From NCBI RefSeq assembly GCF_026241755.1, contig NZ_JAPJDA010000033.1, positions 1 to 38,593 on the forward strand: DNA of 38,593 nt, in the 5' to 3' direction. How positions within the stretch are numbered: the first letter of the stretch is position 1; every line of letters begins with the position of its first letter. The notes under the pieces were generated by a model. It was not told where the DNA came from, ran no database searches, and worked only from the letters and a program-made list of their open reading frames with translations. Below are positions 1 through 8,362 of this stretch, piece by piece. Made by a program: the position numbers and the translations under genes. Source of the DNA: Salinimicrobium profundisediminis. Its GTDB lineage: Bacteria > Bacteroidota > Bacteroidia > Flavobacteriales > Flavobacteriaceae.

Positions 1-820
1 TAAATTTTAAAGCGACCCAGTCTTCCCGTTCTTTATAATCATTGTATTCCATCCCGTACTTTTCACATTCCTTTTTGATCACGGGAATATCTTTTGAATA
101 GAATCCGCTGAGATAGAGTTCCCCGCCCTCATTAAGGCTGTTATTGTAGGTTTCCATATCCTCCAGCAAAATATTCCTGTTAATATTGGCAATGATCACG
201 TCATAGTGACGACCCTGCAGTAGCTCTGCCCCGCCTTCAAAAGTTTCGATTTTGTGGCAGTCATTACGCTCCACATTCTCCAGCGTATTTTGGTAACACC
301 AGTTGTCTATATCAATGGCATCAAGCTGAGAGGCACCCCGTTTTTCGGCTACAATAGCCAATACTCCGGTGCCGCAACCCATATCCAAAACTTTTTTTCC
401 CTGCAGGTCCTGCTCTAGAAGAAACTCTATCATCATGTGAGTAGTAGCATGATGCCCGGTACCAAATGACATTTTTGGCTCAATCACAATGTCATACTTC
501 ACATCTGGCTTGGGGTGAAACGGAGCTCTTACCCCACATTGGTCATTAACAACAATGGGGTGAAAATTCTTTTCCCACTCAATATTCCAGTTTACCTGTT
601 CAATTTCTGTCTGGGTAAAGGAAATATCAAATTCATTAGACTGGAGTATGTGTATTCCCGCCATTGACTCTGCATCATATTCCTCTTTGGGAATGTAAGC
701 AGTAATTCCGTCTTCATTCTCTACAAAGCTTTCAAAGCCTGCCATGCCCAGTTCGGCAATAAGGATCTCTGATGCCGGCTGTAGAGGTTCAATTAAAAAT
801 TTAAACTCCAGATAATTCAT
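1..820 (-). CDS. prmA: Ribosomal protein L11 methyltransferase (3' end cut by window edge)
   Basis: PrmA uses S-adenosylmethionine to methylate ribosomal protein L11 in the cytoplasm. Translated from the ATG at 820-818, the protein begins MNYLEFKFLIEP and has the class I methyltransferase glycine motif VLDMGCGTGVLAI, followed by DAIDIDN and IIANINRNIL, the family's catalytic/binding segment. It reads DWVALKF up to the window edge with no stop, so only a few C-terminal codons are probably missing; the 273 visible residues match the usual 275-280. The start lies 12 nt after the tpiA stop, so the two genes are probably one transcript. Confidence 0.93.
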   Translation of the reverse strand, partial: MNYLEFKFLIEPLQPASEILIAELGMAGFESFVENEDGITAYIPKEEYDAESMAGIHILQSNEFDISFTQTEIEQVNWNIEWEKNFHPIVVNDQCGVRAPFHPKPDVKYDIVIEPKMSFGTGHHATTHMMIEFLLEQDLQGKKVLDMGCGTGVLAIVAEKRGASQLDAIDIDNWCYQNTLENVERNDCHKIETFEGGAELLQGRHYDVIIANINRNILLEDMETYNNSLNEGGELYLSGFYSKDIPVIKKECEKYGMEYNDYKEREDWVALKF

Positions 821-832
821 ACTATTCTCTTA

Positions 833-1585
833 TTAAAAAGCCTCTACAATCGCTAAGAAGTCTTCGGCTTTAAGGCTCGCACCTCCAATTAGGCCACCGT
901 CCACATCTTCTTTAGCAAATATCTCCTGCGCATTTCCGGGCTTTACGCTGCCTCCATAAAGAATTGCAACATTATTAGCCAGTTCACTTCCAAACTTTTC
1001 AGCAATGGTTTTTCTGATAAAAGCATGCATTTCCTGTGCTTGTTCTGGAGAAGCAGTTTCTCCGGTTCCAATTGCCCAAACAGGTTCGTAGGCGATCACT
1101 ATCTTGTTCCACTGCCCTTCAGAAACATGAAAAATGCCTTTTTCCAACTGACTTTTCACAACGTCAAAATGTTTTTCAGCTTTACGTTCATTCAGTTCCT
1201 CTCCGCAGCAAAAGATCACTTCCATATCATTTTCAAGAGCGGCATCAACTTTCTTTGCAAGTAGTGCATCTGTTTCTTTAAAAATGGCACGACGCTCGCT
1301 ATGACCAAGAATAACGGTTTTCACACCTATACTGGTAAGCATAGACGCAGATACCTCGCCGGTATAAGCCCCATCACTATTCTCATTCATGTTTTGTGCA
1401 GCAACATCTATAGACGAATCTCTCAAAGATTCAAATGCGTGGTGTAGATTTGTGAAAGAAGGCGCCACGATAACGCGCACGTCCTGATCTTTTTTATATG
1501 ATTTTTTGATGTTTGACAGCAAATCTTCGGTTTGCGCCAAATCATTGTTCATTTTCCAGTTTCCGGCAACTATTTTGTCTCTCAT
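833..1585 (-). CDS. tpiA: Triosephosphate isomerase
   Basis: This cytoplasmic glycolytic enzyme interconverts dihydroxyacetone phosphate and glyceraldehyde 3-phosphate. At 250 residues it has the normal family length. The catalytic set is complete: Lys11 in AGNWKMN, His95 in GHSERR and Glu167 in AYEPVWAIGTG, plus the phosphate loop GGSVKP and GGLIGGASL near the C-terminus. A perfect TAnnTTTG element lies about 80 nt upstream of the ATG, and prmA follows after 12 nt. The 265-bp gap before the BT_3928-type gene carries two copies of the window's palindromic repeat, so tpiA probably has its own promoter. Confidence 0.98.
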   Translation of the reverse strand: MRDKIVAGNWKMNNDLAQTEDLLSNIKKSYKKDQDVRVIVAPSFTNLHHAFESLRDSSIDVAAQNMNENSDGAYTGEVSASMLTSIGVKTVILGHSERRAIFKETDALLAKKVDAALENDMEVIFCCGEELNERKAEKHFDVVKSQLEKGIFHVSEGQWNKIVIAYEPVWAIGTGETASPEQAQEMHAFIRKTIAEKFGSELANNVAILYGGSVKPGNAQEIFAKEDVDGGLIGGASLKAEDFLAIVEAF

Positions 1586-1663
1586 AATGGTTGTTTTAGG
1601 GGTAAATAAGTATTTGTAATTAATAGATTGGCCGAAATTTTTCTCATTGCCCGGCCTGAACTA

Positions 1664-1671
1664 CAAATATA
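1664..1671 (-). promoter_or_regulatory. Probable tpiA promoter (-7 element TATATTTG)
   Basis: On the minus strand this reads TATATTTG, a perfect match to the Bacteroidota TAnnTTTG -7 consensus. A TTC with an 18-nt spacer is a possible weak -33 element. The predicted transcript would have a 5' leader of about 70 nt before the tpiA ATG. Confidence 0.55.
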
Positions 1672-1728
1672 ACATTGCCACGGCTAAGAACCTGCGGAAA
1701 AACGAGAAAAAGCATAAAAATAAGGTGT

Positions 1729-1745
1729 CAAAAATGCCTTTTTTA
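1729..1745. repeat. Palindromic repeat, degenerate copy A
   Basis: The left half CAAAAATGCC is intact, but the right half reads TTTTTTA instead of ATTTTTG. It sits in the tpiA/BT_3928 gap, about 80 bp from the perfect copy B, and looks like a decayed copy of the same repeat. Confidence 0.5.
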
Positions 1746-1826
1746 GCCCTCTTTTTTCTTCGGAAACAATTCGGAATATTTCGAATGAACTAACTTCGGA
1801 AAATAAATACTTCAGAAAATACCCTT

Positions 1827-1843
1827 CAAAAATGCCATTTTTG
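1827..1843. repeat. Palindromic repeat CAAAAATG-C-CATTTTTG, copy B
   Basis: This is a perfect 8-bp-arm inverted repeat around a single C. It starts 7 nt downstream of the stop codon of the BT_3928-type gene (minus strand). It is enclosed by a second pair of arms, TTCAG at 1811-1815 and CTGAA at 1857-1861; the latter lies within the last codons of that gene. Confidence 0.8.
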
Positions 1844-1850
1844 GAACCCT

Positions 1851-2945
1851 CTAAAACTGAAGTTTTTCAGCATCACTCCAGTGCAGCTTTTCTACAATAG
1901 TTCCTTTGTGAAGCTTCACCAGGCCGGGATTGCTCCGGATTATTGTTTTAAGTGCAGTTTCATCGCTGAAATACCAGTCAAGATCAAGATTGTATTTCTC
2001 ATTTATTTGCTCCTTGAGCTCCTCCCCTGAAGCCGAAAGGCCTATCACCCTGTAGCCATTGCTGCGGGCACGCTCTACTACTGCATCGAGCTGCTGTAAG
2101 CCGGGGGCTTCGCTGCGCCTAAGACTGTAAGCCACAACCATAAGCAGTTTATCTTCAGCCAGAAGGGAAGAAATATGGTTTTCGCCGTCTTTTTCAATAG
2201 AAAAATCGTGAATTGGCGGCTCATAACCTTTTTGCACGAGCTGGGTTTCTACCTCGAGAAACTCCCCGTCCACATTGGGATAAGATCCCTGAGTTGTAAA
2301 AACCTTCTCTTCGCCGTTTACGCGGAACTTCCAGTTATAATCATAAACCGCCTGGGGCGCACCCTGCGGTACGGTCATGGCCTGGGCAATATTTGTACCT
2401 TCCTTATAAGCCCTGAAATCCAAGACTGGCAGGTGCATCAAAACATAATAGGCAAAAATGAAACACAGCATAAAACTCAAAAACACGATCCATCTATGAG
2501 ATGCCCGGGCAAAATAGTGTGTAAGGTACTTCCTGTTGAAAAACAGGATAAGAATAAGCACCAGCAGTATCATATCCTTATAAAATGACTGCCAGGGCGT
2601 GAGAGGAATTGCATCGCCAAAGCAACCACAATCGGTCACCTTATTGTAGTAGGCGGAGTAAAAAGTGAGAAAGCCAAAGAAGATCACCATAAGCAGCAGT
2701 GCCCAGGTAGTAAATTTTGGCAGGTAGCCAATGAGCAGCATAATGCCCAGTACAAGTTCAAATACCACCACCAGAATGGCGATGATAAGTGCAAAGGGCG
2801 CTAAAAATTCAAGATCGAGTACCGAAGGGCTAAAATACTCTTCCAGTTTGAATGAAAAACCTATAGGGTCATTCAGCTTTACAAATCCGGAGAAAATGAA
2901 CAAGAGTCCGACTATCCAACGGGAAACCTCTACCAGAATTTTCAT
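1851..2945 (-). CDS. BT_3928-type DoxX/MauE membrane protein with thioredoxin-like C-terminus
   Basis: The N-terminal half (about residues 1-170) has four to five hydrophobic segments and resembles the DoxX/MauE fold: VSRWIVGLLFIFSGFVKLND at the start and a cysteine pair in TDCGCFGD near residue 105. The soluble C-terminal half (about 200-364) looks like a thioredoxin-fold domain, but the expected CxxC position reads AYSLRRSEAPG, so it has no redox pair. The family is conserved in Bacteroidota and annotated as BT_3928; its biochemical role is not established as far as I know. It lies 10 nt after the DUF1599 gene, so they are probably one operon. A redox or folding role is inference from the DoxX/MauE similarity. 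Confidence 0.8.
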   Translation of the reverse strand: MKILVEVSRWIVGLLFIFSGFVKLNDPIGFSFKLEEYFSPSVLDLEFLAPFALIIAILVVVFELVLGIMLLIGYLPKFTTWALLLMVIFFGFLTFYSAYYNKVTDCGCFGDAIPLTPWQSFYKDMILLVLILILFFNRKYLTHYFARASHRWIVFLSFMLCFIFAYYVLMHLPVLDFRAYKEGTNIAQAMTVPQGAPQAVYDYNWKFRVNGEEKVFTTQGSYPNVDGEFLEVETQLVQKGYEPPIHDFSIEKDGENHISSLLAEDKLLMVVAYSLRRSEAPGLQQLDAVVERARSNGYRVIGLSASGEELKEQINEKYNLDLDWYFSDETALKTIIRSNPGLVKLHKGTIVEKLHWSDAEKLQF

Positions 2946-2955
2946 AGTATATTGC

Positions 2956-3513
2956 TTAAGTTTGGCTTAATTCGCTTTTTTCATGAATGTGTATAAGGGC
3001 AAAAACTGCGTAGTTGATCATGTCTTCATAATTTGCTGCTATGCCTTCGCTCACGAGTGTTTTACCTTTATTATCTTCAATTTGTTTAATGCGAAGCACT
3101 TTTTGAAGAATAAGATCGGTAAAAGAACTTACCCGCATATCGCGCCAGGCTTCGCCATAATCGTGATTTTTATTTTCCATGAGCTGCTTTGTACGGGCGG
3201 TAGTGCGCACATAAAGCTCCTCGACCTCCTCATTTGAAAGATCGGGCTGGAGGGCAACTCCTTTTTCAAGCTGAATCAAAGCCATCACCGAATAATTGAT
3301 GATGCCAATAAACTCTGGCACCTCACCTTCATCTACTTTACGCACTTCATTTTCCTGAAGCCCCCGAATTCGCTGTGCTTTTATAAAAATTTGATCTGTA
3401 AGGGAAGGAAGCCTTAAAATACGCCATGCACAGCCATAATCTTTCATTTTTTTAAGGAAGAGACTGCGGCATTCGGCGATCACAGCATCATATTGGGCGG
3501 AAGTATCCTTCAT
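2956..3513 (-). CDS. DUF1599 (Nmad1-type) protein with two tandem modules
   Basis: This soluble 185-residue protein belongs to DUF1599, called nucleotide modification associated domain 1. It is built from two similar modules about 93 residues apart. The first has KDYGCAWR (24-31) and EFIGIINYSVMALI (67-80); the second has HDYGEAWRDMR (117-127) and NYEDMINYAVFALI (161-174). Both retain the DYGxAWR signature and the Asn-Tyr helix. No signal peptide or membrane segment is visible. It leads the minus-strand DUF1599/BT_3928 pair and is divergent from folP with an 86-bp gap. The family name suggests nucleotide chemistry, but the reaction is not evident from the sequence. Confidence 0.85.
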   Translation of the reverse strand: MKDTSAQYDAVIAECRSLFLKKMKDYGCAWRILRLPSLTDQIFIKAQRIRGLQENEVRKVDEGEVPEFIGIINYSVMALIQLEKGVALQPDLSNEEVEELYVRTTARTKQLMENKNHDYGEAWRDMRVSSFTDLILQKVLRIKQIEDNKGKTLVSEGIAANYEDMINYAVFALIHIHEKSELSQT

Positions 3514-3599
3514 AGAAACGGGTAATTTGTGTAAATTTCGCTGATTTTATTCTATTCGTCAAAGTTAATTTTTCCAACCAAAAAACAGCAATTTTTAAG

Positions 3600-4424
3600 A
3601 TGTATATCAACTGTAAAGGCCGCCTTATAGATCTCTCTGTTCCAAAAGTTATGGGAATCCTCAACATTACTCCCGATTCGTTCTATGATGGAGGACGCCG
3701 CACAAGCCTCGAGGAACACCTGGCACAGACAGAGAAAATGCTGCTTGAGGGAGCCGATTTCATAGATATAGGTTCCTATAGCAGCAGGCCCGGCGCCGAA
3801 GATATTTCGGAGGAAGAAGAACTTCAGCGAATACTTCCGGTAGTAGAAGCCCTGGTAGAGAAATTTCCAGACATTATTATTTCTATAGATACCTTCCGAA
3901 GTGAAGTGGCTCGACAAAGTGTTGAAGCCGGAGCAGCCATTATCAACGATATTTCCGCAGGAAACCTTGACGATAAAATGATGGAAACGGTAGCGCAACT
4001 ACAGGTACCTTATATCATGATGCACATGAGAGGTAATCCTAAAACCATGAAAGACCTGAACCAGTACGAAGATCTTACTCAGGACGTTCTCTCATATTTT
4101 TCTGAAAAAATTGACCTGGCGAGACAGCTGGGCATCAATGACCTAATTATAGATCCGGGGTTCGGATTTTCTAAGAATGTAACACAGAATTTTGAATTAC
4201 TGTCTCATCTGGAATTATTCGAAAACCTGAATTTGCCGCTTTTATCTGGCCTCTCCCGGAAATCACTTATCTACAAAACTTTTAATACCACACCCCAAGA
4301 AGCCCTTAACGGCACTACTGTTCTCAACACAGTATCTTTGATGAAAGGAGCTCACATTCTTAGGGTGCATGACGTAAAAGAAGCGGTAGAATGTGTGAAA
4401 TTGATTGAGCGGCTGAAAAACTAG
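3600..4424 (+). CDS. folP: Dihydropteroate synthase
   Basis: FolP condenses p-aminobenzoate with dihydropterin pyrophosphate in folate synthesis, and it is the sulfonamide target. The 274-residue protein has the usual signatures in order: MGILNITPDSFYDGG near the N-terminus (pterin/diphosphate loop), DIGSYSSRPGA, SIDTF, NDISAG, IDPGFGFSK and LSGLSRKS. The ATG at 3600 begins MYINCKGRLIDLS; the first family motif follows about 17 residues later, so this start is sensible. A TAATTTTT sequence at 3566-3573 could be its -7 element, one base off consensus. The cdaA gene follows after 37 nt on the same strand. Confidence 0.96.
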   Translation: MYINCKGRLIDLSVPKVMGILNITPDSFYDGGRRTSLEEHLAQTEKMLLEGADFIDIGSYSSRPGAEDISEEEELQRILPVVEALVEKFPDIIISIDTFRSEVARQSVEAGAAIINDISAGNLDDKMMETVAQLQVPYIMMHMRGNPKTMKDLNQYEDLTQDVLSYFSEKIDLARQLGINDLIIDPGFGFSKNVTQNFELLSHLELFENLNLPLLSGLSRKSLIYKTFNTTPQEALNGTTVLNTVSLMKGAHILRVHDVKEAVECVKLIERLKN

Positions 4425-4461
4425 TTTATAATTTTTTACATTTACCAAAAAGCACGCCCAC

Positions 4462-5235
4462 TTGGACTTTCTCGATCTACGTATTCTCGATATTGTTGAT
4501 ATCATTTTTATTGCAGCCTTGCTGTACTACATCTACAAGTTGGTTAAGGGCACGGTAGCCGTCAATATTTTTATTGGAATTGTGATCATTTACTTTGTTG
4601 GCAAACTCACCCAATTGCTGCGCATGGAAATGCTTAGCAGTGTATTGGGGGAATTTATCGGCGTGGGAATGTTTGCCCTTATCGTGGTTTTTCAGCAGGA
4701 GATCAGGAAATTCCTGCTCATGATTGGCTCTACAAACTTTGCCAGAAGAAGGCGCTTTTTACAAACTTTAAAGCTGATCAAGGACGACCTCGAAACGCCC
4801 AATGATGTTGAGGCAATTGTAAAAGCCTGTGAAAACATGGGAAAAACAAACACCGGGGCTCTAATTGTGATACAGAGAAATACCAGCCTGGACTTTATAA
4901 AACAAAGCGGGGACCCCATGAAGATCCTGGTCAACCAGCCCATAATTGAATCTATTTTTTACAAGAATAGTATTCTACATGACGGGGCTTTGGTCATTGA
5001 AGACAATTACATTACCGCTACAAGGGTGATTCTACCCGTTTCAAATGACCGCACCATACCACTACGATTCGGATTAAGACACCGAGCAGCTGTTGGTATT
5101 ACTGAAAAAACAGATGCCCTGGCCCTGGTAGTAAGTGAAGAAACAGGACAGATCTCTTATATCAAGGATGGTGAGTTTGTGATGTACGAAGATCGCGAAG
5201 ACCTCATCCAGAAATTAAAGGCAGACCTTGTTTAA
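4462..5235 (+). CDS. cdaA: Diadenylate cyclase (CdaA/DacA type)
   Basis: The enzyme makes the second messenger c-di-AMP from two ATP. Three hydrophobic segments (about residues 8-28, 33-50 and 60-78) anchor it in the inner membrane, followed by the cytosolic DAC domain. The active-site signatures are present: DGA at 174-176 in ILHDGALVI and RHR at 206-208 in GLRHRAAVG. The start is a TTG at 4462, giving MDFLDLRILDIVDI, the usual N-terminus of flavobacterial members; no in-frame ATG would preserve the first membrane helix. It follows folP by 37 nt. Its stop overlaps by 4 nt the stop of the convergent ABC gene. Confidence 0.93.
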   Translation: MDFLDLRILDIVDIIFIAALLYYIYKLVKGTVAVNIFIGIVIIYFVGKLTQLLRMEMLSSVLGEFIGVGMFALIVVFQQEIRKFLLMIGSTNFARRRRFLQTLKLIKDDLETPNDVEAIVKACENMGKTNTGALIVIQRNTSLDFIKQSGDPMKILVNQPIIESIFYKNSILHDGALVIEDNYITATRVILPVSNDRTIPLRFGLRHRAAVGITEKTDALALVVSEETGQISYIKDGEFVMYEDREDLIQKLKADLV

Positions 5236-7004
5236 AGGCTTTGTTCTTCCTGCATAAATTGCACCTCATACAGGTTCTTGTAGTATCCATTTTCTTTCTT
5301 TAACAGTTGAGCATGAGTGCCCATCTCCACTATTTTCCCGGCATCCATTACCAGGATCTTATCGGCTTTTTTCACTGTAGCCAGCCTGTGGGCAATCACG
5401 ATGGAAGTACGGCCCTGGGTGATCTTTAACGTAGCATCCTGTATGAGTTGTTCGCTATAAGAATCGACTGAAGAAGTAGCCTCATCCAGCACCAGAATAC
5501 TCGGGTTGCTCACGTAGGCTCTCAAAAATGCGATTAATTGACGTTGACCTGAAGAGAGCATTACCCCGCGCTCCTTCACATTATAATCATACCCCCCCGG
5601 AAGACTGGCAATAAAATTGTCGACACCAATATCTTTGGCTGCCTGTATTACCGTTTCCTTTGTAATATTGGGATCGTTTAGGGTGATATTGTTAAGGATG
5701 GTATCAGCAAAAAGAAAAACATCCTGCAGTACAATCGCGATTTCCCCTCTAAGGGATTTCAGGGTCATATCCTTAACATCTATACCATCGATAAGAATGT
5801 GCCCGCTGGAAATTTCGTAGGAACGATTCAGCAGGTTAATTATAGTAGATTTTCCAGCCCCTGTAGCTCCTACAATTGCAACTGTTTCACCGGTTTCTGC
5901 CTTAAAAGAGACTCCTTTTAGCACCTCTTCATCACCCACGTAGCTAAATCTAACATCTTTAAATTCAATTTCTCCTTTTAAATGATTTACAGCAATTTTA
6001 CCGTTATCGGGAATAGAAGATTGAGTATCGAGCACGCCAAAAACCCTGTTTGCGGCTACCATTCCCATTTGAAGGGTATTGAACTTATCGGCAATTTGTC
6101 TCAAAGGTCTAAAAAGCATTTGGCTTAACTCAACGAAGGCCACTATTACCCCCAGGGTAATAGCTTCACTGCCTTCAACAACTCTTAGCCCTCCATACCA
6201 CACAATTAAACCTATGGTGATAGAAGTGGCCATTTCGGCAATGGGAAAGAATATGGAGTTATACCACACAGTTTTAACCCAGCCTTTACGGTGTTTATCG
6301 TTGATCTCTTTAAAATTCTCGTATTCTTTTTCCTCCCGGGTAAAGAGCTGCACGATCTTCATTCCTGTAATTCGCTCCTGCACAAAAGTGTTAAGGTTTG
6401 CTACCTGCGTACGCACTTCTTCAAAAGCCAGCTTCATCTTCTTTTGAAAAACCCTTGTCGCATAGAGGATAAATGGCAGTACCACAAGTACCAAAAGTGT
6501 GAGCCTCCAGCTTTGATAGAACATAAAAGCCAGGATAACTGTCATTTTTAAGAGGTCACTAATAATCATGAACAGCCCTTCACTAAAGATGCTCGCGATA
6601 GTCTCGATATCGCTCACCGCCCTGGTTACAAGACGCCCCACAGCAGAGTTGTCAAAATACTTCATCTTAAACTGAAGCATGTGCTTAAAGAGGTTCACCC
6701 TTAGATCGCGAATTACCTCCTGCCCCAGCCAGTTGGCGAAATAAATAAAACAAAACTGGAAAAGTACCTCGAGCACCAGCACTCCCAGCATGAGACTTAT
6801 ATAAAAGAAAAGCTGATCATTATCTTGTGGCACTATAGAATTATCTATAGTAAGCTGCAATAAATAAGGCCGCATCACCCCCAGGAAGGAGAGCAAAATA
6901 GCGGCTATAGCTACAAAATAGAAGGCGCCTTTGTAGGCGAAGGCATAATTAAGCAATCGCTTAAATAATCTAAAATCGAAAGCATTTCCTGTTGTTGCTG
7001 CCAT
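5232..7004 (-). CDS. ABC transporter, fused permease and ATPase (MsbA-like)
   Basis: This 590-residue half-transporter has an N-terminal exporter-type membrane domain (about 1-330, six hydrophobic segments) and a C-terminal ATPase. The ATPase shows Walker A GATGAGKST, signature LSSGQRQ (LSSGQ instead of canonical LSGGQ), Walker B ILVLDEATSSVD and the H-loop IAHRLATV. It would act as a homodimer or heterodimer in the inner membrane. MsbA-like lipid or drug export is the closest broad class, but the substrate cannot be read from the sequence. Its ATG overlaps the truA stop by one base, so translation is probably coupled. Its 3' end overlaps cdaA by 4 nt tail to tail. Confidence 0.92.
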   Translation of the reverse strand: MAATTGNAFDFRLFKRLLNYAFAYKGAFYFVAIAAILLSFLGVMRPYLLQLTIDNSIVPQDNDQLFFYISLMLGVLVLEVLFQFCFIYFANWLGQEVIRDLRVNLFKHMLQFKMKYFDNSAVGRLVTRAVSDIETIASIFSEGLFMIISDLLKMTVILAFMFYQSWRLTLLVLVVLPFILYATRVFQKKMKLAFEEVRTQVANLNTFVQERITGMKIVQLFTREEKEYENFKEINDKHRKGWVKTVWYNSIFFPIAEMATSITIGLIVWYGGLRVVEGSEAITLGVIVAFVELSQMLFRPLRQIADKFNTLQMGMVAANRVFGVLDTQSSIPDNGKIAVNHLKGEIEFKDVRFSYVGDEEVLKGVSFKAETGETVAIVGATGAGKSTIINLLNRSYEISSGHILIDGIDVKDMTLKSLRGEIAIVLQDVFLFADTILNNITLNDPNITKETVIQAAKDIGVDNFIASLPGGYDYNVKERGVMLSSGQRQLIAFLRAYVSNPSILVLDEATSSVDSYSEQLIQDATLKITQGRTSIVIAHRLATVKKADKILVMDAGKIVEMGTHAQLLKKENGYYKNLYEVQFMQEEQSL

Positions 7005-7744
7005 TAAATCAAAATACTTTCAGGATACACGATCCTGGTTAAATATAATCCGTGCGCAGGCACCGAAGCTCCGGCCTTGCTTCTGTTTTCACTTTTAATT
7101 ACCTGATGCATATCTTCTATTTCGCGTTTGGCCAATCCTATCTCTACCAGAGTACCTACAATAGCCCTCACCATATTCCGAAGAAAACGATCTGCAGTAA
7201 TATGAAATATCAACAGGTTATCCCGTTGTTCCCACTCTGCTCTTGTTATCGTGCAGTTGTAGGTAAAAACATCGGTCCTGGACCTGGAAAAACACTTAAA
7301 ATTTGTGTACTCCAATAATATCTGCGCAGCTGCATTCATATCTTCCACATTAAGTTCTTTCTGTAAAAAATACGCTGTCTCTCTTTCAAACACATTCTTT
7401 TTGGTGGTAACATGATATTCATAAGAACGGGCTACAGCATCAAAGCGCGCATGAGCATCGGGGCGTACAGCAACGAGATCTCTAACCGCAATATCGTTTG
7501 GCAACAGCGAATTAATCCTGAAGATGAATTCCTGCCCCAGGATAGCTTCGGTATCAAAATGTGCAAAGATTTGCTTTGCATGCACTCCCGCATCTGTTCT
7601 TCCGGCACCCAGCACTTCAATTTTTTCCTGAAGCAGGGTGCTTAAGGAATTTTCTATTACCTCCTGCACGGTTATCGCCGTAGGCTGTCGTTGCCAGCCG
7701 TGGTAGGCTTTTCCGAAGAATTCCAGCTCCAAAAAATATCTCAA
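7004..7744 (-). CDS. truA: tRNA pseudouridine synthase A
   Basis: TruA converts uridines 38-40 of the tRNA anticodon stem-loop to pseudouridine. The 246-residue protein has the catalytic Asp51 in GAGRTDAGVHA, the N-terminal FGKAYHGWQRQP segment and the C-terminal FLRNMVRAIVGTLVEIG helix typical of the family. It is the first gene of a two-gene unit with the ABC exporter. A perfect TAnnTTTG element on the minus strand at 7776-7783 lies about 30 nt upstream of the start codon. Confidence 0.96.
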   Translation of the reverse strand: MRYFLELEFFGKAYHGWQRQPTAITVQEVIENSLSTLLQEKIEVLGAGRTDAGVHAKQIFAHFDTEAILGQEFIFRINSLLPNDIAVRDLVAVRPDAHARFDAVARSYEYHVTTKKNVFERETAYFLQKELNVEDMNAAAQILLEYTNFKCFSRSRTDVFTYNCTITRAEWEQRDNLLIFHITADRFLRNMVRAIVGTLVEIGLAKREIEDMHQVIKSENRSKAGASVPAHGLYLTRIVYPESILI

Positions 7745-7775
7745 CCTAAATTTTTACTTTTGCAAATTAAAGAAA

Positions 7776-7783
7776 CAAAGATA
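7776..7783 (-). promoter_or_regulatory. Probable truA promoter (-7 element TATCTTTG)
   Basis: The minus strand reads TATCTTTG, matching TAnnTTTG perfectly, with a leader of about 25 nt to the truA ATG. No good -33 TTG is visible at the right distance. A plus-strand TACTTTTG at 7755-7762 overlaps the same spot. Confidence 0.55.
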
Positions 7784-7849
7784 AGCCATTAAAGGCAACT
7801 GCTCATTCTTCCCGGCGGTAGATTATTAATCTTGTTATAATTATTCCCT

Positions 7850-8362
7850 ATGAAAAAGATCTTACTACTAAGTGACACCCATGGTTATCTTGATGACCGC
7901 ATCCTGAAATATGCTGCTGAAGCTGATGAGTTGTGGCATGCAGGAGATATTGGCACACTGCAGGTAAGCGATTCTCTAAAAAAAGTAAAACCACTAAAAG
8001 CCGTATACGGGAATATAGATGGCGGGGGCATAAGAAAGGAATTCCCCCTAAACAACCGGTTTATATGTGAAGAAGTAGATGTGTGGATTACGCATATTGG
8101 GGGCTACCCCGGCCGTTACTCCCCTGCAGTTAAAGAAGAGATCAAAGCCAACCCACCCCGGATCTTTATCAGCGGGCATTCCCATATTTTAAAAGTGATG
8201 AACGACAAGAAGCTCGGTTTACTTCACATGAACCCCGGCGCAGCAGGAAAACAGGGTTTTCACCAGGTAAGAACAATGCTAAGATTCAAGATTGACGGGA
8301 AGGATATCAAAGATCTTGAGGTGATTGAACTGGGGAAAAAAGTAGTGAGCAGTGATCGGTGA
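7850..8362 (+). CDS. YfcE/MJ0936-type metallophosphoesterase
   Basis: This small single-domain calcineurin-like phosphoesterase has 170 residues, a typical length. The metal-binding motifs are all visible: SDTHG (8-12), HAGDIG, GNIDG (in place of GNCD), HIGGYPG and SGHSHI near residue 125, with NPGAAG after it. The family hydrolyses phosphodiesters in the cytoplasm; the natural substrate is unknown here. It is divergent from truA and not in an operon. Its last codons (VVSSDR, stop TGA) fall inside a degenerate heptamer repeat (8342-8397), so the C-terminus may have been reshaped by the repeat. Confidence 0.9.
   Translation: MKKILLLSDTHGYLDDRILKYAAEADELWHAGDIGTLQVSDSLKKVKPLKAVYGNIDGGGIRKEFPLNNRFICEEVDVWITHIGGYPGRYSPAVKEEIKANPPRIFISGHSHILKVMNDKKLGLLHMNPGAAGKQGFHQVRTMLRFKIDGKDIKDLEVIELGKKVVSSDR

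Noticed and set aside
1129-1144. GAAAAATGCCTTTTTC within tpiA, resembling the palindromic repeat
   Set aside because: It encodes conserved-length protein sequence and lacks the CATTTTTG right arm, so it is best treated as coincidence.
1758-1802. Three TTCGGAA(A) words in the tpiA/BT_3928 gap
   Set aside because: They are short, irregularly spaced and have no clear symmetry, so they are not called as a repeat element.
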